From contig NZ_SMMX01000025.1 in the NCBI RefSeq assembly GCF_004345005.1, positions 1 through 41,105 of the forward strand: a stretch of 41,105 bases of DNA. Reading direction: 5' to 3'. This DNA comes from Extibacter muris. Its GTDB lineage: Bacteria > Bacillota > Clostridia > Lachnospirales > Lachnospiraceae. Made by a program: the position numbers and the translations under genes. The notes under the pieces were generated by a model. It saw only the letters and a program-made list of their open reading frames with translations. It did no database searches and was not told the origin of the DNA. Shown here one piece after another: positions 8,948-18,300 of the stretch (its first letter is position 1; every line of letters begins with the position of its first letter).

Positions 8948-9292
8948 CTAGAACATGCCCGGCATCTGTCCGCCCGTAAGTTTGGACATAGCTGATGCAG
9001 ATACTTCTTCCACCTGGCCGATTGCTTCGTTCACTGCTGCCACAATCAGATCCTCCAGCATCTCGATGTCATCGGGATCTACGACCTCTTCATCCAGCTT
9101 CACCTTCAGAACCTGCCTTGTACCGGATACGGTTACTTCTACGGCACCGCCTCCGGCTGAAGCCGTGAATTCTTTCGTCTCCATTTCCTTCGCCTGCTCT
9201 TCCATCTGGCGCTGTATCTTCTGTGCCTGTTTCATAAGATTCGCCATATTGCCAGGCATCCCTCCGCCCGGAAATCCTCCTCGTTTTGCCAT
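8948..9292 (-). CDS. YbaB/EbfC-family nucleoid-associated protein
   Basis: 114 residues with the family signature: a Gly/Met-rich N-terminus ([19 protein letters not shown]), a long amphipathic helix, a beta-sheet containing [21 protein letters not shown], and a C-terminal helix. Members are dimeric DNA-binding proteins of modest specificity. An AGGAGG-like site precedes the ATG. It sits between dnaX and recR, its standard location in Firmicutes. Confidence 0.95.
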   Translation of the reverse strand: MAKRGGFPGGGMPGNMANLMKQAQKIQRQMEEQAKEMETKEFTASAGGGAVEVTVSGTRQVLKVKLDEEVVDPDDIEMLEDLIVAAVNEAIGQVEEVSASAMSKLTGGQMPGMF

Positions 9293-9329
9293 AATAAAAT
9301 GTCCTCCTGTTTTCCTGTCTTTTTTAATA

Positions 9330-10904
9330 TTATTCGTCTTCCACGGTTATATCCATGTGAATCAGATTTTCTATATCCACAAAGCTGTCCTCAAACCGGC
9401 GGCCCGTTTCAACGTGCCGGACTTCCAGCACTACCTTTTTCCCAATCCTGTCTTCAATCAGCTGCTCCACCTCTGCTTTATGTGCTTCAGTCCCTACGAC
9501 GCCGGCGCTCACCTCGTCCGGAAGGACAATCAGAAGCCGGTTTCCTTCGCCCGCGCTCAATCTGGCCTTCTTCAGATAATTACGAAGCATCGGGGATACG
9601 TCATTCGCTATACCGCGGAAATCTTGTGCCACTGCTTTTACGTCTTCATTTAAGGCAGCCGGTAGCTGTGGCTTCTGCTCTTGAACCGGCGTTGCACCTT
9701 CGTCTGCATTAACATATACTACCTTTTCTTTCACTTCCGCCGACGGAATCCCCTTTTCCAGCTGCATTTCGATTGCCCGGATCCGGTCAAGCAGCGTATC
9801 CGGGGCCGACTCCATGGCCGGCTTGCACAGCTTTATCATCGCGACTTCCAGAAGCACCCTTTTCTGGGTCGCGAACTTGAGCTGGTTTGTAAGGTCTGAG
9901 AAGATTCTAATATAACGGATTAACGTGTCGTTGTCAATCATCTGCGCCTCTTCCTTGAGCTGCGCCAGATTCTCCGTGGAAACATCCAGGACGTCCTCCA
10001 TGTTGTCAGAGCCTTTTACAAGCAGAAGGTTCCTCAGATACCATGTGAAATCTGCGGCAAGCTGAGACAGCTCCCTTCCTTGCATGACAAGCTCGTCCAC
10101 GGTCTCGATCACCTGATGTACATCCATGCCGAGCAGTTCCCTGAGCAGCCGGCTGAACACTTCCGTGTCCACAGCCCCAAGCACTTCCAGTACATGGTCG
10201 TATGTCAGCCTCTCTCCGATATAAAATGCAGCACACTGGTCGAGCAGGCTGAGGGCATCCCTCATGGAACCATCCGCCATCTTAGCTATATAGCGCACCG
10301 CCTTGTCTTCCACATCCCACTGCTCTTTTTCTATCAGCTCTTGAAGCCGGCACGCTATCGTCTCGATAGATATCCGCTTAAAATCATAACGCTGGCATCT
10401 GCTCAGTATGGTTATCGGTATCTTATGAGCCTCCGTTGTCGCCAGGATAAAGATTACATATTCCGGCGGTTCTTCCAGCGTCTTTAGCAACGCATTAAAT
10501 GCCCCGATGGAGAGCATGTGTACCTCATCTATGATATATACTTTATATCGGCCTTCTGTCGGCCTGTATGCCACTTCTTCCCTTATCTCGCGGATGTTGT
10601 CAACGCCATTGTTGGAAGCGGCGTCTATCTCTATCACATTCATGGAAGTGCCGGCGGCAATGGAACGGCACATCTCACATTCTCCGCATGGGCTCCCATC
10701 TGCCGGATGCTCACAGTTTACCGCCTTCGCAAATATTTTCGCGACCGTAGTCTTACCCGTCCCTCTTGTTCCGCAGAACAAGTAGGCATGTCCGATACGG
10801 TCTGCCTTTATCTGGTTTTTCAGCGTCTTGACAATTGCATCCTGCCCCTTAACGTCTTCAAATTCATCCGGACGAAACTTCCGGTATAATGCCATATATG
10901 ACAT
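9330..10904 (-). CDS. dnaX: DNA polymerase III subunit gamma/tau
   Basis: 524 residues, the clamp-loader ATPase of the replicase. Walker A is GTRGTGKT (residues 45-52). A zinc module follows with Cys64, Cys73, Cys76 and Cys79, then Walker B in YIIDEVHML and the SRC motif in TILSRCQRYDF. The C-terminal tau-like portion is short compared with Bacillus. It is the first gene of the dnaX-ybaB-recR cluster and starts 35 bases after the phosphofructokinase stop. I saw no convincing programmed frameshift signal. Confidence 0.96.
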   Translation of the reverse strand: MSYMALYRKFRPDEFEDVKGQDAIVKTLKNQIKADRIGHAYLFCGTRGTGKTTVAKIFAKAVNCEHPADGSPCGECEMCRSIAAGTSMNVIEIDAASNNGVDNIREIREEVAYRPTEGRYKVYIIDEVHMLSIGAFNALLKTLEEPPEYVIFILATTEAHKIPITILSRCQRYDFKRISIETIACRLQELIEKEQWDVEDKAVRYIAKMADGSMRDALSLLDQCAAFYIGERLTYDHVLEVLGAVDTEVFSRLLRELLGMDVHQVIETVDELVMQGRELSQLAADFTWYLRNLLLVKGSDNMEDVLDVSTENLAQLKEEAQMIDNDTLIRYIRIFSDLTNQLKFATQKRVLLEVAMIKLCKPAMESAPDTLLDRIRAIEMQLEKGIPSAEVKEKVVYVNADEGATPVQEQKPQLPAALNEDVKAVAQDFRGIANDVSPMLRNYLKKARLSAGEGNRLLIVLPDEVSAGVVGTEAHKAEVEQLIEDRIGKKVVLEVRHVETGRRFEDSFVDIENLIHMDITVEDE

Positions 10905-10939
10905 CTTATCTACACTCCTGACTGTTTTCTCATTGTTGT

Positions 10940-12016
10940 CTATGCATCCCCAAAGCTGATACCTGTAAGCTTCGCTTCTTTAATAATATCGGCCGATGGA
11001 GATACGTATTTTAATCTACCCGCAACTTCAGCCAGTGGAACACGTACGATCTCATTGTTCCTTACTGCTACCATATTGCCAAAGTCCCCGTCAATGATGG
11101 CTTCTGCCGCTGCCGCGCCTAGCCTCGTCGAAAGCACACGGTCGTAAGCGCAGGGCGAACCTCCCCTCTGGGTGTGTCCGGGCACTGTAATACGGACTTC
11201 CTGATCGGTCTTTTTCTGTATCTTTTCGGATATTTCATATGCCACAGAAGGGTATGAATTCTGGGCCTGTTTCGCCTTCAGCTCCTTTTTAGAAAGCTTC
11301 GCATCTTCCTTTGATATGGCACCTTCCGCCACGGCAATTATAGTAAACCTCTTTCCGGCATCCTTCCTCTTGTTGATTGCATCAACTACCACGTCAATAT
11401 CATATGGAATCTCCGGAAGCAGGATAATATCAGCCCCGCCGGCAATGCCTGCATGGAGCGTAACCCATCCTACCTTGTGGCCCATGACCTCGATAATAAA
11501 TACCCTGCTGTGTGAGGTTGCCGTCGTGTGGATCCGGTCAATCGTGTCCGTGGCGATATCGACCGCGCTCTGGAAGCCGAACGTCATATCGGTTCCCCAG
11601 AGGTCATTGTCAATCGTCTTGGGGAGCGTCATCATGTTAAGGCCTTCTTCCCGAAGCATGTTAGCCGTCTTATGCGTGCCATTGCCTCCAAGCACGACAA
11701 GACAGTTCAGGTTCAGCTTATGATACGTGTGCTTCATTGCCTCGACCTTATCCAGCCCGTCCTCATCCGGAACCCGCATCATCTTGAAGGGCTGCCGGGA
11801 TGTTCCGAGAATCGTCCCGCCCAAAGTCAGTATCCCAGAGAAATCCCTGGATGTCAGCATCTTAAAGTTAGAATATATCAGACCTTTATAACCTTCCTGG
11901 AATCCATAGATTTCAACATCCTGTATCTTAGAGCAGATTCCCTTGACCACCCCGCGCATGGCGGCATTCAATGCCTGGCAGTCTCCGCCGCTTGTAAGCA
12001 TTCCTATTCGAAACAT
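10940..12016 (-). CDS. 6-phosphofructokinase (likely ATP-dependent)
   Basis: 358 residues, phosphorylating fructose-6-phosphate to the 1,6-bisphosphate in glycolysis. Motifs are the N-terminal GMLTSGGDCQALNAAMRG, GGNGTHKTA with Gly113 at the position that is Gly in ATP enzymes and Asp in PPi enzymes, PKTIDND (residues 132-138) with catalytic Asp and Lys133, and PGHTQRGGSP. Gly113 with Lys133 is the combination found in ATP-using enzymes of the mixed-substrate group (group III) as I recall it. The reading frame continues upstream through a repeat element, but the ATG at 12016 has AAAGGAG seven bases upstream and starts at the conserved MFRIGML. Confidence 0.9.
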   Translation of the reverse strand: MFRIGMLTSGGDCQALNAAMRGVVKGICSKIQDVEIYGFQEGYKGLIYSNFKMLTSRDFSGILTLGGTILGTSRQPFKMMRVPDEDGLDKVEAMKHTYHKLNLNCLVVLGGNGTHKTANMLREEGLNMMTLPKTIDNDLWGTDMTFGFQSAVDIATDTIDRIHTTATSHSRVFIIEVMGHKVGWVTLHAGIAGGADIILLPEIPYDIDVVVDAINKRKDAGKRFTIIAVAEGAISKEDAKLSKKELKAKQAQNSYPSVAYEISEKIQKKTDQEVRITVPGHTQRGGSPCAYDRVLSTRLGAAAAEAIIDGDFGNMVAVRNNEIVRVPLAEVAGRLKYVSPSADIIKEAKLTGISFGDA

Positions 12017-12062
12017 ATACTCACTCCTTTCGTGCATACTTATAGATATTATAACCCATTTC

Positions 12063-12152
12063 TGCGGTTGGGGACACCCTGAATTTGATCGGGGACGGAG
12101 GTTTTTTAAAAAACCTCCGTCCCCGATCAAATTCAGGGTGTCCCCAACCGCA
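12063..12152. repeat. REP-like palindromic element, copy 2 (90-base perfect palindrome)
   Basis: Two 45-base arms match perfectly with no spacer. The centre is the shared GGGGACGGAGGTTTTTT and its complement. The outer part ends in TTGGGGACACCC and its complement. It lies 46 bases upstream of the phosphofructokinase start, so its RNA form would be a long hairpin in the leader of that gene. Confidence 0.9.
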
Positions 12153-12399
12153 TATAAAGTGCTATAATAAAGCATATTGTATATTATGAATAAACAGAAA
12201 GCAGGGGAAAGATTGAAAATGAAAAGTAGAGGGTATCCATTCCCTTAATCGTATGACAAATAAGCCATCTTTCGGTGGCTGCTTTGAAAATTGAATATCG
12301 AGTATGTTGAGGTTATGCAGTTGCTGACTTAATCCTATAACCTTGATTCCTTGCTATGATAAGAGCCTGTTCTACCGTGATTTCTCGATCAACGGGGGG
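12153..12399. other. Gene-free stretch between phosphofructokinase repeat and IS110 transposase
   Basis: It contains a TATAAT box on the plus strand (12163-12168) and, at 12218, an ATG with an AGGGGA site nine bases upstream that opens a nine-codon frame (MKSRGYPFP). Further on are a small inverted repeat AGCCA/TGGCT near 12272 and another AGGTTAT/ATAACCT (12310-12316 and 12337-12343). The left end of the IS110 element must lie in here, but this family lacks terminal inverted repeats and I cannot place it. The short frame may be the start of a gene that the element interrupted. Confidence 0.4.
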
Positions 12400-13560
12400 T
12401 TACTCTGATTTTTGGTAAAGTTCCGCATTATAGTTTTCTCCGTTCTTCAACATGTGATATAATGCAGTCAGAAGCATTCTTGCTATGGCAATGATTGCTT
12501 TCTTGTGACCGCGACGCTTTCTGAGACGGAGATAGCGGTTACGAATTTCAGGATGCTTTTTGCTGGTAACAACCGCATTGGCACACTGCACAAGTAGTGG
12601 TTTGATATAGCATCCGGCCTTGGAAACCCGGACAGATTTTTTCTTCCCTGCACTTTCATTGTTGGTTGGTGTAAGCCCAGCCCATGAGCATAAGTGTTTC
12701 GCCGAAGGAAAGGCCTCCATGTTGGTACCGATTTCGGAAATGATTCCAATCGCAGTGAAATCACTGCTGATACCAGGAGCGGTTTGAAGAATGGCAAGTT
12801 CTTGCTGATAGGGAGTGGCGAGCGCAAGAATGAGTACTTCAAGCTCTGCTTTCCGGGATTCCAGGTTTTCGTAATGAGCTTTAATTACCTTTAGTTTACC
12901 AGCCTGTTCCGGTGTGATATACCCATCAATAGCGTCATGCAGTCCAGGGAGTTTCTTTTTCAAACTTTTGTAAACAAGAGGTTCAAGGTCAAAGGAAGTA
13001 TCTGCGGGATTTTCCAAAAGTTTATCCAGTATCACCTGAGCAGATTTGCCGAAGGTGTCCGAAACAACGTTTCCCAACTGGATATTGGAAACCGTGAGAC
13101 AGTTCTGCAAACGATTCTTTTCGCTTGATTTAAAGCAGGTCAGTTTGAAACGGTAGCGCATAAGGTCACGGAGCTGACGGATGTCAGCGGGTGGCATAAA
13201 GCTTCCGGCAACAAGATCATGCTTGAACAGGTCAGCAATCCATTTGGCATCTTTCTTGTCACTTTTCTTTCCACGGATAGCCTTAACATATTTAGGATGG
13301 GCAAGGACAATGGAACATTTTCTTTCCAGAATGTTATAAACAGGAATCCAATATTTACCTGTAGATTCCATACAAACGTCTTTGCAATTGTGTCCGAGCA
13401 GCCAGTGTAACAAATTTTTCAAACCTTTCGTGTAGGTTGAAAAACGTTGGCACTCATAGGTGGTCACGCCTTTGCTATCAGTAGAAGCAATGCAGGCCAC
13501 TACAAAAGTCTTGTGGACATCAATGCCACAACAGATTTTGTACACGATTTTTAAAGCCAT
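12400..13560 (-). CDS. IS110-family transposase
   Basis: 386 residues, a DEDD (RuvC-like) recombinase with a C-terminal transposase_20 domain. The first catalytic aspartate is in GIDVHK (about 12-17), the glutamate in MESTGKYWIP (about 63-72), and the aspartates in SDKKDAKWIADL (about 98-109). The C-terminal domain has APGISSDFTAIGIISEIG and SAKHLCSWAGLTP, which contains the serine needed for strand exchange in this family. The ATG has AAAGGAG five bases upstream. The gene looks intact and full length. IS110 elements use a bridge RNA made from a non-coding end; the 5' side (13561 to about 13810) is the candidate. Confidence 0.93.
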   Translation of the reverse strand: MALKIVYKICCGIDVHKTFVVACIASTDSKGVTTYECQRFSTYTKGLKNLLHWLLGHNCKDVCMESTGKYWIPVYNILERKCSIVLAHPKYVKAIRGKKSDKKDAKWIADLFKHDLVAGSFMPPADIRQLRDLMRYRFKLTCFKSSEKNRLQNCLTVSNIQLGNVVSDTFGKSAQVILDKLLENPADTSFDLEPLVYKSLKKKLPGLHDAIDGYITPEQAGKLKVIKAHYENLESRKAELEVLILALATPYQQELAILQTAPGISSDFTAIGIISEIGTNMEAFPSAKHLCSWAGLTPTNNESAGKKKSVRVSKAGCYIKPLLVQCANAVVTSKKHPEIRNRYLRLRKRRGHKKAIIAIARMLLTALYHMLKNGENYNAELYQKSE

Positions 13561-13810
13561 AGGGACTCCTTTCAGAACCGATAGGTTCGCTAAAGATTAT
13601 AGGGAGAGACGGCATTGACTGAATGCCTAAGCCATAAACGAGATTGTTTAGGCAAAGATAAGATTACGTGCTCAAAGTCACACTTATTTGTGCTTGAAAA
13701 GGCAGACTACACATATAATTATGCGGTCATCCGGCAAGTCGGACAGCCCACTCGCCTCCCCGTGATTTGTAGTATACCGAGTTCCCTACAAGAAGAATTA
13801 TAAAGAAAAA
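13561..13810 (-). ncRNA. Candidate IS110 bridge-RNA region
   Basis: Gene-free stretch directly upstream of the transposase, in the position that encodes the bridge RNA in the IS110 subgroup (IS621-like). On the minus strand a TATAAT (13797-13802) starts the stretch. Several hairpins follow, the clearest being TGCCTAA...TTAGGCA with an internal AAAC/GTTT pairing (about 13621-13655). Others are CAC/GTG near 13690 and GAACC/GGTTC near 13580. No guide-target pairing could be tested because the element ends are not defined. Confidence 0.35.
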
Positions 13811-13876
13811 ATAAGCTCAGGAAAACATTTTCATTACGTTTTGTGCCTGAGCGAAGCGAAAGGAATGGATATAATT

Positions 13877-14686
13877 ATGGATAAACTAGATATTAAGCTC
13901 TGGTCTCTCGCCGCCAAGGGGCAGATTGTACCTGACCGCTCTCTTTTGAAGACTCCCGCCCAGATTGAGGCCATCAAAAAAAGCGCTGCCTTGAACACGG
14001 CAGTGCTTGACCATGTAGCGGCCCACATCCGCGAAGGCATGAGCACCGCTAAGATCGACCGGCTTGTGTACGACTATACGACAGAGCACGGCGGCATTCC
14101 GGCTCCATTACATTACCAGGGATTCCCAAAGAGCGTGTGCACTTCTGTCAACGATGTCGTATGCCACGGGATCCCGGACGAGAACGAGATTCTTAAAAAT
14201 GGTGATATTATTAATGTAGATGTATCTACCATATTGAACGGCTATTATTCCGACGCGTCCAGAATGTTTTCCATAGGGAGCATATCGGAACGGGCCACAA
14301 AGATTCTGAGCGTTACCGAAGAATGTGTCGAACTCGGGTTAAAAGAGGCAAAGCCATGGGGACATCTGGGAGATATCGCCTTCGCAATCAACTCGCACGC
14401 ACGCGATAATGGCTATTCCGTCGTGGAAGATATCGGCGGACATGGAATCGGCCTTGAATTTCATGAAGACCCATATGTCAGCTACGTCACTCCAAAGGGC
14501 AGCGAGATGGTGCTCGTCCCAGGGATGATGTTTACAATCGAGCCTATGATAAACGAAGGCAGCCCTGACTTCCACGTAGATGAAGCCAACGGCTGGACTG
14601 TATATACGATCGACGGCGGGCTGTCCGCACAGATTGAATATATGGTCCTTATCACCGAGAGAGGGGCAGAAGTTCTGACCCGGTAG
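13877..14686 (+). CDS. map: Methionine aminopeptidase, type I
   Basis: 269 residues; removes N-terminal methionine from new proteins. Five metal ligands are recognisable: two aspartates in INVDVSTILNGYYSDASRMF, His in GGHGIGLEFHEDP, Glu in MMFTIEPMI and Glu in AQIEYMVLIT. The related clostridial form with an N-terminal SEC-C zinc motif has about 40 more residues; here the protein begins just where that motif would end. The start is uncertain: the ATG at 13877 has AAAGGA twelve bases upstream, and an ATG at 13865 abuts the same AAAGGA. The IS110 element lies immediately upstream, so the native 5' end may have been lost or changed. It is one of the few plus-strand genes here. Confidence 0.9.
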   Translation: MDKLDIKLWSLAAKGQIVPDRSLLKTPAQIEAIKKSAALNTAVLDHVAAHIREGMSTAKIDRLVYDYTTEHGGIPAPLHYQGFPKSVCTSVNDVVCHGIPDENEILKNGDIINVDVSTILNGYYSDASRMFSIGSISERATKILSVTEECVELGLKEAKPWGHLGDIAFAINSHARDNGYSVVEDIGGHGIGLEFHEDPYVSYVTPKGSEMVLVPGMMFTIEPMINEGSPDFHVDEANGWTVYTIDGGLSAQIEYMVLITERGAEVLTR

Positions 14687-14704
14687 AATTATTTTTTACC
14701 GGGT
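14678..14704 (+). terminator. Terminator of map, overlapping the convergent gene end
   Basis: ACCCGGTA (14678-14685) / TACCGGGT (14697-14704), followed by T6 on the plus strand. The hairpin includes the last codons of map and of the convergent DUF3795 gene, whose stop codons are only two bases apart. Confidence 0.75.
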
Positions 14705-15246
14705 TTTTTAATCAGCTTCAGCTCAATACCCTGTCCGTCCGCATGCTCTTTCAAAAGCTGCACGATACAGGCTGCCTTCTCTTTCAATGTAAAATTCTCT
14801 GACTGCGCACGCGCCTCCGCCTTCTCCACGATAGCCTTGATATCCTGCAGTTCCAGAAGATTTACTGCCACGCAGAAAAAATTCTTCCGCCGGCCGTCAT
14901 TATAATTCTCCAGCAGGAACCGCAGCAGCCGCACTTTCTCCTCCTGCTCCGCCACGTAGCAGTCCACCCCTGTCTCCTTCGCCTTCCGCAGATCCCTTCT
15001 CATGTTCCTGTGCGTGATGAAGGAATCAAATTCATCGATTCCTTCATACTTCTCGCACGGGTAATCTCCACATTCATAGCAATAATCCACCTTGTCACGG
15101 GACATGCTGCACTTCGCTATCTTACAGGCCTGGTTGCCTTCTCCTCCCCCGCAGCCGGGACAGTATCCGCCAAGATGCATAGGGCAAAGGCCGCAGTTTA
15201 ATCCGCACAGTGACAGCAATAAATTATCTCTTTTAAAGTCCTTCAC
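14689..15246 (-). CDS. DUF3795-family cysteine-rich protein
   Basis: 185 residues. The N-terminal half has many cysteines (LCGLNCGLCPMHLGGYCPGC, then CKIAKCSMS, CYECGDYPC), in the DUF3795 pattern of a small metal-binding, possibly zinc or iron-sulphur, module. Function unknown. The start codon is GTG with GGAGG about ten bases upstream. It is downstream of lanM on the same strand, separated by about 100 bases that include a TATAAT at 15283-15288 on the minus strand, so it probably has its own promoter. I do not count it as part of the lanthipeptide locus, although read-through from lanM is possible. Confidence 0.75.
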   Translation of the reverse strand: MKDFKRDNLLLSLCGLNCGLCPMHLGGYCPGCGGGEGNQACKIAKCSMSRDKVDYCYECGDYPCEKYEGIDEFDSFITHRNMRRDLRKAKETGVDCYVAEQEEKVRLLRFLLENYNDGRRKNFFCVAVNLLELQDIKAIVEKAEARAQSENFTLKEKAACIVQLLKEHADGQGIELKLIKKPGKK

Positions 15247-15347
15247 AAATGGGTATCCTCCTGCAGCTTGATGATTTTATCCATTATAACACTATCCGGC
15301 AGGACAGAGACAGATGATTTTTTATAAGTATATCATTCTTGCAGATC

Positions 15348-18300
15348 CTATACTTCCAGGCAAAGAACATCCGCCAGCTCCTCATCATAGATACAGAGCA
15401 GGGCATAGCCTATTCCTGCGTAACCGCTCATCAGCCCGGGGTTATACCTTTCCTGTGGCAGAAGATGGGACAGACCTCCCTTCAGCTTTTCATATACATA
15501 CTGTACATTTTTCCATTTATACCGCTCCGCCGTCTCGTTTTTAATATATTTGCAATACTCCTGGAGCATGAGAAGGTTCCCCATGGTTCCGTGGCAGAGG
15601 CACATGCCCTCTCTCACGCACTTTTCTACGAGCTTATCAGACGCCCGCTTCATATCCGGCTCCAGGATATCCTCAAGAACCCCTGCAGTGCTTTTTGACG
15701 CCATAATCCTGGACAGGAGGATTCCTCCCGCTCCATGGCACCACGCTACCGTATCCGCCTGCCGCCTGTCCACGCCTTCCTTAGCCCGGAAGTCCGTCCA
15801 GTTCTTCAAACTGGAGTCATAACAGGCATCTTCGTATAGAAAAGACTGCCTGGATGCATCCAGATACTCCTGTCTGCCGCTTGCCTCATAAAGGGCGGCA
15901 AACGCAGTCATAATCCCTGCATTCCCATGGGACATTCCGAGCAGCGCAGCTTCTGACAGCCCATTTTTCCAGCACAGCCCTTCGCCAGCCTCTATGGCAG
16001 CCTCCAGCAGACGGCAGGCGGCCTCTTCTGCAGCCGTAAGCCAGGTCCCTTCTTCCGTACATCGATATAGAAGGAGAAATGCATGAACCGCACCTGCCAG
16101 CCCATCGAGCAAATCGAAGTTCTTATCTTTCCGGACGCATCTTGCAACTATCTCCCCATGCCGTCTGGCATATTCAAGATACTCTTCCTTTCCGGCGGCC
16201 TTATAAAGATACAGATAGCCATACACGATCGATGATTCTCCATTGTAGATTCCTGTTGCCAGCTCGTCCGTCCCCGATGCCCGCATGCGATCTGTGTAGG
16301 CAAATAACTGGCGGTCCAGCTGCAGGGCCGCCCTGCCGTACTTCTCCTCACCTGTATACTTGAAGAGCAGATGAAAATATACTGCTATCCCCATTATCCC
16401 GCTGTAGAGATACATATCTGCCGGCTGAATCATCCAGCTCAGGCTGCCATCTGTAGTCACGCAGGCCATATACCACCCTTTGTCGTCATTGACAAAGTCC
16501 ACTGCTCCCGCGAGGAGCCTCTTTCCGATACCTGCTGCCAGCTCCAGCAGCTTCTCCTTCCCGGCGGAGTCAAATTCCTCTACGCAGCTGCCGTACTCCT
16601 TGGCTTCTCCGTTCATAAGCTCATTTTCCACATGGCTTTGAAGCACAATCGTCATCTCAATAAGCTCAAGCTGGTTCGACATATCCGAATCATTTAGGCT
16701 GCCAATCTTTTCAAGCAGCATATCATAGGAAGTGCTAGGAAAATATCCTTCCAGCCGATTTCCGTCTGCATGATACAGATTCTTCTCTGATGATATAAAA
16801 TAAAAGAAGGGGATATCATGCTTAAGCAGGTCTCTTACCTCCCACTCCACAATTCGCCTGTCCCGGTCACTTTCTATATCCCTTCCATACCACATCGTAT
16901 ACAGATATATCTGGCGCCTCGCGCCGTCCGTCATCAAAGCCGGATGGTAGGAGCTGTTCTGGCACATGACATAACGCTGCGTATCCGCGAGCAGATACCT
17001 GCTTTCCACATGCTGCAGCGGCTGCGTCCACTCAGCCAGCTCCTTCTTGTTATGGGCTGCCCACGCATAAGCCGCCCGGAAACCGGCGGTGATATAGACG
17101 AGATACCGTTCAGGTCCTGACGGCATTCCTTGAAGCACCGGCGTATTATCATCAGAGCCAAGAACCGGATGCACATATTGGATCTGCATGTCAGACGTCC
17201 TGCCATTGACAACCCGCGGCACCTTAAACGGCATCCTGCTTCCACCCTTTCCCCCGATACCGCTCACATTGACATTCCCCCCGTCCTGCATCCATTTGCA
17301 GCTTGGGAGCACGCCGGAGTACAGCACAGAGGTATGTAGGAACATCTGTACCTTTTCAATGATATCGGACGGCTCAAACGCCTCAGGCGCGCTCATAATG
17401 TTCTCCAGATCAACAAGTACGGGATACTCGCCATGGGCAATAATATTTTCGCTGTGGATATCATTAGTGCCGAGCAGGTAAAATGCAAAAATACACACGC
17501 CCATCCTTCGATAGTATCGCTCCATCTCCTCCTGGCAGGTGCACTCCTTCCGTTCTACACATTCGCTGAATCCCCATCCGGCGCCTTCTACACGCTTCAT
17601 CCGGTACATATCGACTCCGCATTTTTCCCCGAGAGACTGCAGGAGTTCCTGGAACACCTTTTCATTTTCCAGGCTGTGGGGTTTATATATGACGGTCATC
17701 CCATTGTCTAAGCTGATTTTCAGGACACTCTTCCCACCCCTGTGAGAGTCGGCTATGTCTCCCTCTATGCCCGTAATATGTGTAAATGTCTTCCCTGCGC
17801 AAATACGTTCCGTGACCTCATCCGCCACCTCCCGGAGACGGTTAACAGCCTCGGCATACAATTCTGCCGACATTGCGACCGCTTCTCCCACGCTTCTGTC
17901 CAGTACCGGGTACTTGCCGCATAGTCTGCCTCTCCACTCCTCGTCTATCACTTTGCCTGCAAAGTATTCATATTCTTCCGAAGCATCCTTCCCCTCAAGC
18001 TCTCCCTCTGATTTGCTCCGCCGCAGCTCATGGATCAAAGTACGGATACAGATCTTCTGCAGCCTGGCAAGCAGCGAAAGCAAATATTGTTCATACACTC
18101 CCGGGCTGCATATATCGCTGCAGGCGATAAGCTCCTTCAGTTTTGTAACTCCTGCCGCCAGATATGGCATATAGAACTGCATGAAGTTCTCATCCTCATA
18201 TTTTGCAGAAAATAACACCGTCTCCTCTGGCAGCTCATCCTTAGCAATGCCAGAGTCTGCAATAACCCTCGCATAGTTTCCTGATACATCCTCATAATCC

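Noticed and set aside
9330-10904. Programmed frameshift in dnaX
   Set aside because: No clear slippery A-run followed by a strong hairpin was found near the middle of the gene.
14689-15246. DUF3795 gene as a member of the lanthipeptide locus
   Set aside because: It is separated from lanM by about 100 bases with its own -10 box, and its family is not linked to lanthipeptides as far as I know.
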